Below, piece after piece: positions 17,241 through 27,285 of a stretch of 64,000 nt of DNA. Below the pieces are notes generated by a model, which saw only the letters and a list, made by a program, of their open reading frames with translations, ran no database searches and was not told the origin of the DNA. The DNA comes from Firmicutes bacterium HGW-Firmicutes-16 (GTDB lineage: Bacteria > Bacillota > Clostridia > Oscillospirales > Oscillospiraceae). Numbering within the stretch: the stretch's first letter is position 1; each line of letters begins with the position of its first letter. The stretch is from assembly GCA_002841545.1 (NCBI GenBank), contig PGZZ01000007.1, positions 1 to 64,000 of the forward strand. Reading direction: 5' to 3'. The position numbers and the translations under genes were made by a program.

Positions 17241-17663
17241 TTACACCCCGCACAGGTGCAGAGCCAGCCAGGCCACACCGGCTGCCGCCGCACCCGCCGC
17301 GACGAAAAACGGCGGGGGGAGTTTTGACATGAAACTGCTATTTGACTTGTTTCTTTTCACTGGTTTGTTTCTTCCCGAAACATATGAATTCGCTATTCGC
17401 CGGGCCTCTTTCAGAACAGCCTCACTGCTTGCGCCTCTGCTCCTCAAAACGTCCTCTCGTATCACGAATATTGCCTCCTCAAAATACTTATCCGGCGATT
17501 TTACTACGATAACTCTGTGCGAAACACCTTTTACCACGTCAAATCCCCCTTGCGGCTCCATTTGTTCCCAGTTTAACCGCAGAAGGGAGCGATTATTCAG
17601 CATCGGCATCCCCGAGCTGTCGAAAAACCTTCTTTTCTTTTTTTGGCGTCTTTCTGCGTTCAT
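17241..17663 (-). CDS. Hypothetical tail-anchored protein next to spoIIE
   Basis: A 140-residue basic protein with a single hydrophobic C-terminal segment (about residues 117-138, alanine-rich), suggesting a tail anchor. The middle contains VSHRVIVVKSPDKYFEEAIFVIRED, which looks like a folded beta-strand/helix unit, but the family is not recognised. It starts 3 bases after the spoIIE stop, so it is probably expressed with spoIIE early in sporulation. A link to asymmetric division or SpoIIE function is positional inference. Confidence 0.7.
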   Translation of the reverse strand: MNAERRQKKKRRFFDSSGMPMLNNRSLLRLNWEQMEPQGGFDVVKGVSHRVIVVKSPDKYFEEAIFVIREDVLRSRGASSEAVLKEARRIANSYVSGRNKPVKRNKSNSSFMSKLPPPFFVAAGAAAAGVAWLALHLCGV

Positions 17664-17666
17664 CGT

Positions 17667-20003
17667 TTAAGTCCTTTCGTCGACGCGCACCGCCAAAACC
17701 GTCATGTCATCCTCGCATCCGAACTGCCTTACAGCCGCGCGCAGAGTTTCCTTCGCAAGAGTCTTCGTGTCAACGCCGTCAGAGGCTATTAGCATCTCAC
17801 GGAGCCACGCGTCGCTTTGTTCGACCAGCACGCCGTCTGATGCGATAAGCGCGACATTTCCAGGCTTGAGTCTCATGCGGATAATATCTGGTGCGCTCCC
17901 CTCTCCGGCGCAGATACCCGCGGCCAAGCTCTCGCAGCGGACGCGCCTTATAGCCTTTCCATTCTTGACGAAGGACGGCGCCGCGCCATATTTGTAGAAG
18001 CAGGTTTCGCCTGTGAAGAGGTCGACGCACATGAGATCAATAGTTGAATAGCCCCACTCTTCGCCGTTTTTGAGAAGCAGTACGGAGTTTAATATCTTCA
18101 TTGCGACCGTTGGGTCGACTCCCGCCCGCAGGAAGGCTTCAAGAGTTCGCACAGCGCTGATGCTCTCTTTTGCCGCGTCCTCTCCGCTTCCCATTCCGTC
18201 CGCGAGAATTACGCAGAGTATGCCCTGATCGGTTTTAAAATATGTTCCCCTGTCACCGCTGACCGGCTCGCCCTTTTTCTTCATTCCCGCGATACCAACG
18301 CTCACGACGAGCGGCTCTGCCTCAAAAACCACGAGCCTTCTGTCGGTTATATCATCTTCCGAGGGCGGCTTGCAAAGTCTGACTCCAAGTACCCCCGAGA
18401 GTATTTCAAGATAGTTGCCCTGGCGGAGCAGCGGTCCAAGATGCCCGCTTTCGATTATCGCGCGTAAGCGCCCCCTGTTGTCGCGGAAGACTGAGACATC
18501 CGCCTCGATATCCATCGCTCGCAGGAATCTCTTGACCCTTCGTTCAGCCAGCGGGTCTGCTCCTTTTGCATAGTTGAGCTCTTTTGCCACGCCCTCCATT
18601 ATATCCGCAAGCTCCCTGTACTGCCCGTACGCAGCTATGCGGTTTTCGTTGAGCCGGCTTCTAAACTGCCTTCTGTACATTAGACCGCGAAGCTCCGAGT
18701 TTACAGACGATATGAAGGTATAGTGTGATGGGCACTTGTCCGTAAAACGCTCCGCCAGATCCTCCTTAACGAGCTTGCCCCTTCTCATCATCGGCCCTGT
18801 TGCGTCGTTCATAATTGATAGCGTGTCCATAAAGTTTTTCTGCCAGCAGTCATCCTTGTTTTTACAGTTGACGCAGACGGCTCCGGCAGCCCTATCGAAA
18901 ACGGTTGCGATGTCATTGTCGTTCTCGGTACTCGTGAGGTTTTTGAATACAGTTCCGTAAAGCTCTCTGAAGGCTGTACTGATTCGCTCAGCCCTGCCTG
19001 CGGCGTAGCGGCGTAGACCCGATTCGCCTGTTCCAGGTACGGGGAGCTGGGCGATACCGCCAACGTATTCAAGCAGAGAGTCGGGCAGAAGTGCAAAGAT
19101 GACCGTCGCCGCGAACACCTCGTACATCAGCTCGACCCTGAGCGACGCTCCCCAAGTCCAGAGTACTGCGACCGTATTCGCAATTATATAGCTTACGAGG
19201 AACATTAGCCTCCCGTGCTTTGAAAAAGTGCCTCCGATTAACCCTGCAAAGGCATAGGCCATTGAGAAGAACACCGCCCCGCCGGACGCCATGTCCATTG
19301 CGAGTCCGAGCGCTGTTCCTGCTGCGCAGCCGGAGAGCATCCCGCCTTTAAAGGCCGCCGTCAGGACTATGATAAGCGCCAAAAATCTGCCGACAGAAAT
19401 AACATTTAAAACTGTGACCTGCGTCAGTGACATAAGAAGACAGGAAAGCAGAATGAGAAGGCTCACAGCCTGTCTGCGTTCGGTAGCTTCGCTGCCCGTC
19501 TTCTGCGGTGTCAGAGCGATTGAGAAGAAATACGTACTTGCTCCGGCCAGAACAACTTCTGAGAATATGCTGACCGCACTCGGGAAGCTGTCGAGGAATT
19601 CGTAGGTATTCAAAAACGAAGTCGCGGCCGTTATAACCGAGACTGCGGCCGGCATAAACCACGCCTTTTTTATCACCCTCGTGTCTCTGAATATGAACGC
19701 CACCGTGAATACGAGCGTGACTGTTGCGACATATTTGATTCCCCAATCAACCCCGCCCAGCAGAATATAGCTTATGCAGGACCCGAGAAGGCAGGAAACC
19801 CCGCCCCAATCCGCCCCCGCCCTTCCGACTATGCCGATGCCGAAAGGCGCGAGATTCGTCATTACTATCGAGCCGGACATCGCGAAACCCAGTATGAAAT
19901 TAAGTACATACCCACCTACGCTTTTGATCCGCGGCTCATCACGAAGCCGCAGAAGACTGACTATCGCAGACCTCCTTTTTACTACTTTTTCTTTGACTGC
20001 CAT
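17667..20003 (-). CDS. spoIIE: Stage II sporulation protein E, membrane serine phosphatase
   Basis: Dephosphorylates the anti-anti-sigma factor SpoIIAA, releasing sigma-F in the forespore, and takes part in polar septum formation. The 778-residue length is normal. The N-terminal half has about ten hydrophobic segments. A central region contains a cysteine cluster (CVNCKNKDDCWQ). The C-terminal PP2C domain shows LADGMGSGEDAAKES and CEDDMTVLAVRV, which hold metal-binding aspartates. The ATG at 20003 has GGAGGGG upstream; the longer frame to 20159 lacks a ribosome binding site and is not hydrophobic. Strong evidence that the organism sporulates. Confidence 0.94.
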   Translation of the reverse strand: MAVKEKVVKRRSAIVSLLRLRDEPRIKSVGGYVLNFILGFAMSGSIVMTNLAPFGIGIVGRAGADWGGVSCLLGSCISYILLGGVDWGIKYVATVTLVFTVAFIFRDTRVIKKAWFMPAAVSVITAATSFLNTYEFLDSFPSAVSIFSEVVLAGASTYFFSIALTPQKTGSEATERRQAVSLLILLSCLLMSLTQVTVLNVISVGRFLALIIVLTAAFKGGMLSGCAAGTALGLAMDMASGGAVFFSMAYAFAGLIGGTFSKHGRLMFLVSYIIANTVAVLWTWGASLRVELMYEVFAATVIFALLPDSLLEYVGGIAQLPVPGTGESGLRRYAAGRAERISTAFRELYGTVFKNLTSTENDNDIATVFDRAAGAVCVNCKNKDDCWQKNFMDTLSIMNDATGPMMRRGKLVKEDLAERFTDKCPSHYTFISSVNSELRGLMYRRQFRSRLNENRIAAYGQYRELADIMEGVAKELNYAKGADPLAERRVKRFLRAMDIEADVSVFRDNRGRLRAIIESGHLGPLLRQGNYLEILSGVLGVRLCKPPSEDDITDRRLVVFEAEPLVVSVGIAGMKKKGEPVSGDRGTYFKTDQGILCVILADGMGSGEDAAKESISAVRTLEAFLRAGVDPTVAMKILNSVLLLKNGEEWGYSTIDLMCVDLFTGETCFYKYGAAPSFVKNGKAIRRVRCESLAAGICAGEGSAPDIIRMRLKPGNVALIASDGVLVEQSDAWLREMLIASDGVDTKTLAKETLRAAVRQFGCEDDMTVLAVRVDERT

Positions 20004-20124
20004 TAATACCCCTCCGTTCTTAGTTGTTGACATAATTATATTTATGTCAACCCAAAAACGGAGTCGTTCCGCGCTGCTGAAATCTACTTTATTTGCGGAG
20101 GAAATAGCCGGAAATGGCAAATAA

Positions 20125-20161
20125 TTTTGACGGCCGGGAGTTTTACTTCCGGCCGTCAAAA
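20125..20161. terminator. Strong terminator downstream of murC
   Basis: A perfect GC-rich stem (TTTTGACGGCCGG with CCGGCCGTCAAAA), U-rich on both strands. It lies 25 bases past the murC stop. Confidence 0.85.
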
Positions 20162-20184
20162 TATTAATTACATTTTAAGTCTAT

Positions 20185-21573
20185 TCAGCCGTGGACTCTC
20201 ACGTCGCTTGCAACCAGACTCTCGCCCAACTTGTAGACGTCTCCCGCTCCGACTGTGAGTATAATATCGCCGGGCTCGGCGGTCTCCTCTAGGCTCTTTT
20301 CGATCTCGATAAAGGACTTGAAATGTTTCGCTCCCGGGATGTTCTCCGCAAGATCAGCGGAAGATATACCTAGCGTGTTCTTCTCGCGTGCCGCGTATAT
20401 TTCCGCGATATACGCAATATCGGGGCGACGGAGCTGCTCAACAAAATCTCCGAAGAGAGCCTTTGTCCTCGAATAGGTATGCGGTTGAAAAACAAGGATT
20501 GTGCGCTTGTAGCCGAGGGGTTCTACAGCGTCAATCAGAGCCTTGAGCTCGCCCGGATGGTGAGCGTAATCGTCATAGACGTCAGCGCCATTATACTTTC
20601 CCTTGAACTCAAAGCGGCGGCCCGCTCCGGTAAAGCCCGCGAGTCCATATGTCACGGCTGTCGGGTCGATGCCAAGGCAGATTGCGGCGGCAGCTGCTGC
20701 CAGCGCGTTTTTGACGTTGTGCAGACCGGGCACGCGGAGACTTGCATGGGTAAAAAACTTCCCCTTGTGAATTATATCAAATTCCGTCTCGGCACCCTTT
20801 CTCTCAATGTTTTCTGCGTAAACATCTGCCTTATCCGTAAGTCCGAAGGTAACGAGCTCACGGTTTAGCGGCTTCAACGTATCCATCGTATTTTTATCGT
20901 CCAGATTTGCGACAATGTACCCATTTCCCGGCACCAAAGACGCAAACTTTTGGAAAGAGGCCTTGACATCTTCAAGGTCCTTGAAAAAGTCCAGATGATC
21001 GGCTTCAATATTGAGTATCACGGCGATTGTCGGGAAAAATGCGTGGAAAGAATTATAATACTCGCAGGATTCCAAGACTATTGTGTCGCCCTTGCCGACT
21101 CTGTGACCCGCTTGCAAAAGTGGCAGCGTGCCGCCGATCATAACAGTCGGGTCTTTTTGCGCCGCCATAAGAATGTGCGTCGACATTGAGGTCGTCGTGG
21201 TCTTGCCGTGAGTACCCGAAATGCAAAGAGCGTTCTTGTAGTCACGCATGATAGCTCCCCATGCCTGCGTACGCTCAAAAATGGGGATACCTTTTTCGTG
21301 AGCCGCAACTATCTCGGGGTTATCGTTATGCACAGCCGCTGTGCGTACGACGAAATCCGCTCCACCTTCAAGGTTTTCGGCTGCGTGCCCGATATGGACC
21401 GTTATTCCCAGCGAGCGCAGATGTTCGGTTTTTTCGCTCTCATTCATGTCGGAACCGCTTATTATAAGTCCCACTCCGCTGAGTACCTCGGCGAGAGGCG
21501 ACATTGACACTCCGCCGATTCCTATTAAATATCCCTTTTTTCCGGGAACCAAATATTCTTCAAAACCTGTCAT
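20185..21573 (-). CDS. murC: UDP-N-acetylmuramate--L-alanine ligase
   Basis: First amino-acid addition in peptidoglycan precursor synthesis: joins L-Ala to UDP-MurNAc with ATP in the cytoplasm. The 462-residue length is typical. The N-terminal Rossmann loop is GIGGVSMSPLAEVLSG, the ATP P-loop is SGTHGKTTTTSM (about residues 118-129), and DDYAHHPGE marks the C-terminal domain. The gene stands alone, not in a dcw cluster; ddl and murF lie 35 kb away in this window. Confidence 0.95.
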   Translation of the reverse strand: MTGFEEYLVPGKKGYLIGIGGVSMSPLAEVLSGVGLIISGSDMNESEKTEHLRSLGITVHIGHAAENLEGGADFVVRTAAVHNDNPEIVAAHEKGIPIFERTQAWGAIMRDYKNALCISGTHGKTTTTSMSTHILMAAQKDPTVMIGGTLPLLQAGHRVGKGDTIVLESCEYYNSFHAFFPTIAVILNIEADHLDFFKDLEDVKASFQKFASLVPGNGYIVANLDDKNTMDTLKPLNRELVTFGLTDKADVYAENIERKGAETEFDIIHKGKFFTHASLRVPGLHNVKNALAAAAAAICLGIDPTAVTYGLAGFTGAGRRFEFKGKYNGADVYDDYAHHPGELKALIDAVEPLGYKRTILVFQPHTYSRTKALFGDFVEQLRRPDIAYIAEIYAAREKNTLGISSADLAENIPGAKHFKSFIEIEKSLEETAEPGDIILTVGAGDVYKLGESLVASDVRVHG

Positions 21574-21675
21574 AAATCGGTAATCCTTTCAATAAGGACG
21601 ATAATTTTCAACGTCAAATCATGCGGAATAAAAGCATTTTTTAAGCTATTCGCTCTATCCATTCGCTTTTTGATA

Positions 21676-21704
21676 TTGTTTGGTAACTAAATCGGTATTA
21701 TAAT
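21676..21704 (+). promoter_or_regulatory. Promoter of the cca gene
   Basis: TTGTTT (21676-21681), a 17-base spacer and TATAAT (21699-21704). The -10 region is close to palindromic, and a minus-strand promoter for murC (TTGTAT, 17 bases, TATAAT) overlaps the same site. Confidence 0.6.
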
Positions 21705-21780
21705 ACAATTGCAGAGTCAATACAAGTAAAAACTATATCCGTTTTCGGGCGAAATAAACAACAATTTTAAAGGAGCCAGT

Positions 21781-22971
21781 GTGGATTTGAACAGTGTGAG
21801 GCCTCCAAAATATGTAATAAGCGTTATGGAACGGCTTACATGCCATGGCTTTGAAGCCTATATGGTCGGCGGCTGTGTGAGGGATCTCATCATTGGGCGC
21901 CGACCCTTTGACTGGGACGTCTGCACCTCCGCCTTGCCCGAAGAGGTAATGACGCTTTTCACCCGCTCACGCCCGACAGGGCTGAAACACGGAACGGTCA
22001 CTGTTATTTCGCAAGGCTCTACTGTCGAGGTTACGACCTTTCGCTCGGACGGGGAATATAAAGATCACCGCCGCCCCGAGTCCGTCCTCTTCATCGGCGA
22101 TTTGAAAGGCGATCTCGAACGGCGCGACTTCACAATTAACGCCCTCGCGATGCCGCTTTCGGGAGAAATTCTGGACCACTTCGGCGGAAGACAAGACATT
22201 GAGAAAAAGCTGATACGCTGCGTGGGCGAGCCTGAAAAACGCTTTGAGGAGGATGCCCTGCGTATGCTCCGCGCCTTCCGCTTTTCGGCGGTGCTGGGCT
22301 TTGAAATCGAGCATCAAACTCTGACCGCAATCAAAATAAAGGCTCATTTATCGGGAGGACTCGCCAAGGAAAGAGTTCGCATTGAGCTTGAAAAGACCCT
22401 GCTTTCGGATTCCCCGCAGGTCATTTCGGACGTAATCGGATATGGTCTGCTCCGCGGAATCGTTGCAAATGATATGCCGGAAGCCGATTTAATCTTGCTG
22501 AAAAGACTGCCGAAAAACCGCATGCTGCGCTGGGCAGGCTTATGCGCCCTGCTCCTACGACGCGGTATAATCGATGATACAGAGAAATTTTTGACGATAC
22601 TGCGACTGGATTCCGCAACTATACAAGGTTGCACTAGAGGCTGCGCTTTAGTTTCGGCGGTTTCGCCGCAGGACGCAATTTCCTGGAAAAGGCTTCTCGC
22701 GGCAAATGGAATTGAAACGGCAAAATGCGCGGCATGCGCCGCCGACGTGCTTTACGGCAGGGGGCACATGGAGCTGCTGCGCTCGGTTCTCCTCAGTGGT
22801 GATTGCTGTTCGCTCAAAGCGCTTGCCGTTTCGGGAGACGAGCTATTGAAACTCGGATTTAGTGGGACTGAGCTTGGAAAAACTCTATCCTTACTCCTAG
22901 ACTACGTTATCGAGCATCCGTCCAACAACAAAAAAGAGCTTCTTCTGGCGATGGTAACAGAAATTAAATAA
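21781..22971 (+). CDS. cca: CCA tRNA nucleotidyltransferase / polyA polymerase family protein
   Basis: Class II nucleotidyltransferase that adds or repairs the 3' CCA end of tRNAs. The 396 residues begin with the family motif VGGCVRDLIIGRRPFDWDV (about residues 26-44), which carries the two metal-binding aspartates, followed by GTVTVISQGSTVEVTTF and DLERRDFTINALA. The flexible head/neck region is visible as EEDALRMLRAFRFSAVLGF. The start is GTG with AGGAG upstream. The C-terminal half is divergent and lacks an obvious HD domain. Whether it is a full CCA-adding or an A-adding enzyme cannot be told here. Confidence 0.9.
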   Translation: MDLNSVRPPKYVISVMERLTCHGFEAYMVGGCVRDLIIGRRPFDWDVCTSALPEEVMTLFTRSRPTGLKHGTVTVISQGSTVEVTTFRSDGEYKDHRRPESVLFIGDLKGDLERRDFTINALAMPLSGEILDHFGGRQDIEKKLIRCVGEPEKRFEEDALRMLRAFRFSAVLGFEIEHQTLTAIKIKAHLSGGLAKERVRIELEKTLLSDSPQVISDVIGYGLLRGIVANDMPEADLILLKRLPKNRMLRWAGLCALLLRRGIIDDTEKFLTILRLDSATIQGCTRGCALVSAVSPQDAISWKRLLAANGIETAKCAACAADVLYGRGHMELLRSVLLSGDCCSLKALAVSGDELLKLGFSGTELGKTLSLLLDYVIEHPSNNKKELLLAMVTEIK

Positions 22972-23037
22972 ACCCGAAATACCGACCCTATATTATATGA
23001 ATTTCTTTTGTGAAATGTGAATATACTTGATGCACAA

Positions 23038-23077
23038 AACGCGCTGCGACCCGGGTAACCCCTGCCGCAGCGCGTTT
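23038..23077. terminator. Bidirectional terminator between cca and MBL genes
   Basis: A stem of AACGCGCTGCG with CGCAGCGCGTT followed by TTATTATAT. It serves the convergent genes on both sides. Confidence 0.8.
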
Positions 23078-23078
23078 A

Positions 23079-24059
23079 TTATATAGATCTGTAACGAGTC
23101 AGCTCTTCATCCTCGTATGCTTCGACCTTCCCTCGCCTTTCGAGATGGCGGAGATGGCTGTGGCATTCGCCGACAGCAAACCACTTCTGGTTCGGGGGGA
23201 AGTCCTCCCATGAATTGCAGCGAATTCTCCAAGTCATTTTTCCCGCAATGTCATAGACAGTCTTGTTGGGATTAGCCAGAACCACGTCAAGACACTCTTC
23301 AAGGCGCTTTTCGTGGTGTTCGAGAAGGTCCGCGATCCTTGCGTGAAAATCTCCCGTCCCCCTATGTCCCGGCAGGGCAAGTTCAACGTCGTTTTTATCA
23401 ATTTTTTTCAAACTCTCAAGGTAATCTCCCAGTGAGTCGTCAACGTTCTGCCAAAGAGTTATGTTCGGCGATATATCAAAAAGGACATGGTCGCCGGTGA
23501 ACATTGTTTTTTGCTCTTCCATCCAGAAGCACATATGCGCGGGAGTATGTCCCGGAGTCATAACAGCCTTCAGCGTATAGCCACCGCAGGAAAATATATC
23601 GCCCTCATCAATGGGAAGATATTTGTCAAAGTTCGGATCTGGCGCCATTCCACGGGAGGTTGAAAAGGTTTTTCCGCTCCCTATCGTATCGGGCGTAAAA
23701 CCCGAATGCAGCATTCTCTGGTTATCTCTTGCCCACAGCTCGCGGCGCGTATCCCCAATCATCCACGGAATTTCCTGACGGGAGAGGAAAACTCTTGTAC
23801 CTGGAACGTAAATCTCTGGCGCAAGACCCGTATGGTCGGCGTGAAGATGCGTAAGGATGATGTCAGTATCCGCCATGTCGACGCCGAGCTCACTGAGCCC
23901 TGACATCAGCGATTGCCTGCACTCGGTTCGATTGAAACCGGTATCAATGAGGATGTTTCGTCCTTCGCCCTTTATCAGATAACTGTTCAGTATCCTCAAG
24001 GGACTATTCGGAAGTTGAATCTGTATACGGTAGAGATTGGTCATTATTTCTTCAGGCAT
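23079..24059 (-). CDS. MBL-fold metallo-hydrolase
   Basis: A 326-residue metallo-beta-lactamase-fold protein with the dinuclear-metal motif THLHADHTG (HxHxDH). It also has a later His (TPGHTPAHMCFW), an Asp in FTGDHVLFD and a C-terminal GHRGTG. The C-terminal about 100 residues form a helical extension containing CHSHLRHLERRGKVEAYED, like the winged-helix tail of the LACTB2/glyoxalase-II-like group. The substrate is unknown. It lies 50 bases downstream of the subtilase gene on the same strand. Confidence 0.87.
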   Translation of the reverse strand: MPEEIMTNLYRIQIQLPNSPLRILNSYLIKGEGRNILIDTGFNRTECRQSLMSGLSELGVDMADTDIILTHLHADHTGLAPEIYVPGTRVFLSRQEIPWMIGDTRRELWARDNQRMLHSGFTPDTIGSGKTFSTSRGMAPDPNFDKYLPIDEGDIFSCGGYTLKAVMTPGHTPAHMCFWMEEQKTMFTGDHVLFDISPNITLWQNVDDSLGDYLESLKKIDKNDVELALPGHRGTGDFHARIADLLEHHEKRLEECLDVVLANPNKTVYDIAGKMTWRIRCNSWEDFPPNQKWFAVGECHSHLRHLERRGKVEAYEDEELTRYRSI

Positions 24060-24110
24060 TTATATCTTTCTCCCAGCTGAGCAATGTGCTCGGGTTCTAT
24101 TTGTAGAAAT

Positions 24111-25841
24111 TTATTTACTGAAAGCAATAGCGAAGCGTGAAATTATCGTTGCTACTTCGCATCTTTTTGCGCTCTCCTTAGGGCAAAGACTGGTTTTACT
24201 GCGACCGGATATCAGATTGTTTTCAACAGCCCACGCCATCGCAGCCGCCGCCCAGTCGGAGACCTCAGCCTTGTCGGAAAAGGTGGAAAGCGTGGCTGTA
24301 CCGCTACTGTTGCCGTCTGTCAGCCCGTAGAGTATCGCGTAGCGATAGAGAAATACCGCCATTTGTTCTCGCGTAACCGATCCCGAAGGATTAAAGGTTC
24401 CATCACCCATACCACCTGCTATACCGTTTGCGGCACCCCACGCACAGGGCGCAGAAAACCACGTATTTTCGGGTACATCGGCAAAGCTGTTTGGAACACC
24501 TGTAATGGTTTCTCCGCTCATACGGCTCAGCACAGTCACGAACATCGCGCGGTTCATGACTGTTTCCGGCTCGAAGGAGCTGGTCGTAACGCCCGTGAAC
24601 AGTTCGTTCTTGTAGCAGTAATCAATACTTGTCGAAGCCCAGTGTCCTCCTACATCGGGGAAGATTTCGCTAATGCTCCGAAGCTCATAACTCTTCATCA
24701 CTTCTATAAAATTTGCTATGTTCAGTGAACCGTAACCGTAAGATGTATCATAGCCCTCTAAGCCCCCGTCAACTGATGAGGCCTTGAGTATTTCCTTGAA
24801 ATGATTAATTGTTGCGCTCGGCTCATACTGCTTGAGTATGGTAGCGGCAACAGCGACGAAGGGCGCCGAAAAGGAGGTACCGTCACCTGTGAGCGTATCG
24901 TTGCTTTTATAGCTCAAACTAACAATCCTCGCACCGGGGGCAACAACAAATACGGACCTGTTCTTCTGCGAGAAACTTGCGACAAGGCCGTTCTGGTCCA
25001 CAGCGCCGACACCAACAACGCAGTCATAAGCTGCGGGGTAATTGAGCGTTGAATTCCCCTCATTCCCTGCCGAGGCAACAACTATAACGTCCTTGCTTGC
25101 CGCATAAGCGACTGCCTCTTCCAAACTCCTCACATCTTCTTCCATACCGGAGCTTAGATTAATAACATCGCAGCCGTAACCGTCCACTGCCTTATAAATC
25201 GATTTGATTATATATGAAGCGCTTGTTTCCTTGCTAGCTCCAAAGCATTTTATGGGAATTATTGTAGCGTCCGTACAGAAGCCGGCGATTGCCTTGCCGT
25301 TGTTCCTCGCTGCAGCAAAAAGCCCGCAGACAAAAGTACCGTGACCCATTTCATCTTTAACGTCTGAGGAGTTATTAATAACGTTATATCCGGGCAGGAC
25401 GTTTGCTCCCGCAAAATCCTCGTGCGTGAGGTTTACGCCGCTGTCAATAACCGCAATTTTTACACCCTGTCCGTTATAGCCAGCGTCCCACGCGGAGGAG
25501 ATTCCCAGATAGCCAATACTCCACTGCTTCGAGGCATAAGAGTCATTGGGAAGCTCCGCGAGCTTCATCTTGTAGTCGGGTTCGTAATATAAAACGTCGT
25601 CGCCCAGCTCTTTGATTTCCGAAATCGTATCGGCATGATAAAGACAGGCATCAGAGCTGATTTCTGTAAGCTCGGTGTTTTCCATCAGGGAAACGGTATT
25701 CGCCGGAGTATCCTTTAGCTTGACTATGTAACCGTCCGCCGAGTCTGTTGTGGAAGTATATGTATCGCTTGCAAGAGCCCTGCTCGGCTGAAATACCGAA
25801 AGCAGAAAAACCGCCGCGAGTATTACACACAGTTTTTTCAT
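24111..25841 (-). CDS. Exported subtilisin-like protease with S-layer-homology repeats
   Basis: A cell-wall-anchored serine protease of 576 residues. It has a signal peptide (residues 1-25, ending RALAS) and an inhibitor-I9-like propeptide (about 36-95). The S8 catalytic domain has Asp133 in IDSG, His167 in GHGTFVCG, oxyanion Asn260 in SAGNEGN and Ser323 in GTSFSAP. It is followed by three SLH repeats (about 395-576) that would bind pyruvylated wall polymers. All catalytic residues are present. It begins 20 bases after the argH stop. Its role (nutrient proteolysis or processing of surface proteins) is not visible. Confidence 0.92.
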   Translation of the reverse strand: MKKLCVILAAVFLLSVFQPSRALASDTYTSTTDSADGYIVKLKDTPANTVSLMENTELTEISSDACLYHADTISEIKELGDDVLYYEPDYKMKLAELPNDSYASKQWSIGYLGISSAWDAGYNGQGVKIAVIDSGVNLTHEDFAGANVLPGYNVINNSSDVKDEMGHGTFVCGLFAAARNNGKAIAGFCTDATIIPIKCFGASKETSASYIIKSIYKAVDGYGCDVINLSSGMEEDVRSLEEAVAYAASKDVIVVASAGNEGNSTLNYPAAYDCVVGVGAVDQNGLVASFSQKNRSVFVVAPGARIVSLSYKSNDTLTGDGTSFSAPFVAVAATILKQYEPSATINHFKEILKASSVDGGLEGYDTSYGYGSLNIANFIEVMKSYELRSISEIFPDVGGHWASTSIDYCYKNELFTGVTTSSFEPETVMNRAMFVTVLSRMSGETITGVPNSFADVPENTWFSAPCAWGAANGIAGGMGDGTFNPSGSVTREQMAVFLYRYAILYGLTDGNSSGTATLSTFSDKAEVSDWAAAAMAWAVENNLISGRSKTSLCPKESAKRCEVATIISRFAIAFSK

Positions 25842-25861
25842 GTTGTTGCCACACGCCGGTG

Positions 25862-27253
25862 TTAGTGATTCTGGCTGTGCCTTTCCTCCAAAAATTTTCC
25901 GATACTGTCCATCTGTTTTTGCACGCTCTCCTTCGCCGGACCACCTGCCACTTTCCTTGATGCAACGCAGGTTTCAAGCGCAATCGCCTCATATACGTCG
26001 GCGTCAAAGCTTGGCGACAGCTTGCGGTATTCCTCAAGCTCCAGTGTTTCGAGTGTTTTTCCCGTCTCTATACATTGGCTGACAAGCTTTCCGACGACTG
26101 TATACGCATCGCGGAACGGCAAACCTTTTTTAACAAGATAATCCGCGCAGTCGGTTGCGTTTATAAAGCCGCGAAGAGCCGCATTGCGCATATTTTCAGG
26201 GTAAAGCCGCATAGTATTCAACATGGCAGAGAATACCGGCAGGCATTTCTTGATGGTATCCACAGCGTCGAATACAGGCTCCTTATCCTCCTGCATGTCC
26301 TTGTTATAGGCAAGCGGGAGTGCCTTCATGACCGTGAAAAGGGTCATGAGGTCGCCGTATACACGGCCGGTCTTACCGCGGACTAGCTCCGCAATATCGG
26401 GATTTTTTTTCTGCGGCATGATAGACGAGCCTGTGGAATAGGCATCGTCCAGCTCAATGAATTTGAATTCCCAAGAACACCACAGGATGATCTCTTCCGA
26501 AAAGCGGGATAGGTGCATCATAAGAATGGACAAATCGTTCATCAGTTCAAGCGCGAAGTCGCGATCCGAAACTCCGTCCAAGCTGTTCTGCGTTATTCCC
26601 GCAAAACCAAGCTCGCGCGCGACAAACTCCCTGTCGATGGGATAGGTCGTTGCGGTGAGCGCTCCGCTTCCAAGAGGGCATTCGTCCATTCTCTCAAGGC
26701 AATCCTCAAGTCTTGTAACGTCGCGTCTAAACATATTCGCATAGGCCATCATGTAGTGAGCGAAGGTCGTGGGCTGTGCTCTTTGCAAATGCGTATAGGC
26801 CGGCATGATAACGTCCGTATTTCGTTCGGCGAGATTTAAAACCGTTTCGAGAAGTTCGAGCACGAGGATTTTAATCTCTGAAATCTCTTCTTTCAGGTAC
26901 AGCCTGAAATCGAGCGCGACCTGATCGTTGCGGCTTCTTGCCGTATGAAGTCGCTTTCCGGCGCCGCCGATTCTCATCGTTAGCTCGCCCTCAATTGCCA
27001 TGTGTATATCTTCGGAATCATTTCCGAAGCTCAATGAGCCCGCCTCAATATCCGTGAGGATGGCGCGGAGTCCGTCCGCAATGAGATTAGCGTCCTCTTC
27101 TGAGATTATCCCCTGCTTTGCAAGCATGGCGGAATGGGCAAGGCTGCCCCTTATATCCTGCCTGTACAACCTGAAATCGAACCCGATACTGGCATTTAGC
27201 TCATCAACCAGCGCATCGGTGTTTTTGTCAAATCTTCCCGACCAAAGTTTCAT
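25862..27253 (-). CDS. argH: Argininosuccinate lyase
   Basis: Last step of arginine biosynthesis: cleaves argininosuccinate to arginine and fumarate. The 463-residue length matches the family. It starts [21 protein letters not shown], contains [16 protein letters not shown] and [13 protein letters not shown] with the catalytic His, and the superfamily signature [12 protein letters not shown] (around residue 280). argG is not next to it; the upstream gene is a cardiolipin synthase 30 bases away. Confidence 0.95.
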   Translation of the reverse strand: MKLWSGRFDKNTDALVDELNASIGFDFRLYRQDIRGSLAHSAMLAKQGIISEEDANLIADGLRAILTDIEAGSLSFGNDSEDIHMAIEGELTMRIGGAGKRLHTARSRNDQVALDFRLYLKEEISEIKILVLELLETVLNLAERNTDVIMPAYTHLQRAQPTTFAHYMMAYANMFRRDVTRLEDCLERMDECPLGSGALTATTYPIDREFVARELGFAGITQNSLDGVSDRDFALELMNDLSILMMHLSRFSEEIILWCSWEFKFIELDDAYSTGSSIMPQKKNPDIAELVRGKTGRVYGDLMTLFTVMKALPLAYNKDMQEDKEPVFDAVDTIKKCLPVFSAMLNTMRLYPENMRNAALRGFINATDCADYLVKKGLPFRDAYTVVGKLVSQCIETGKTLETLELEEYRKLSPSFDADVYEAIALETCVASRKVAGGPAKESVQKQMDSIGKFLEERHSQNH

Positions 27254-27285
27254 CGTATATTACCTTTCCGGATGAAAATTATTTT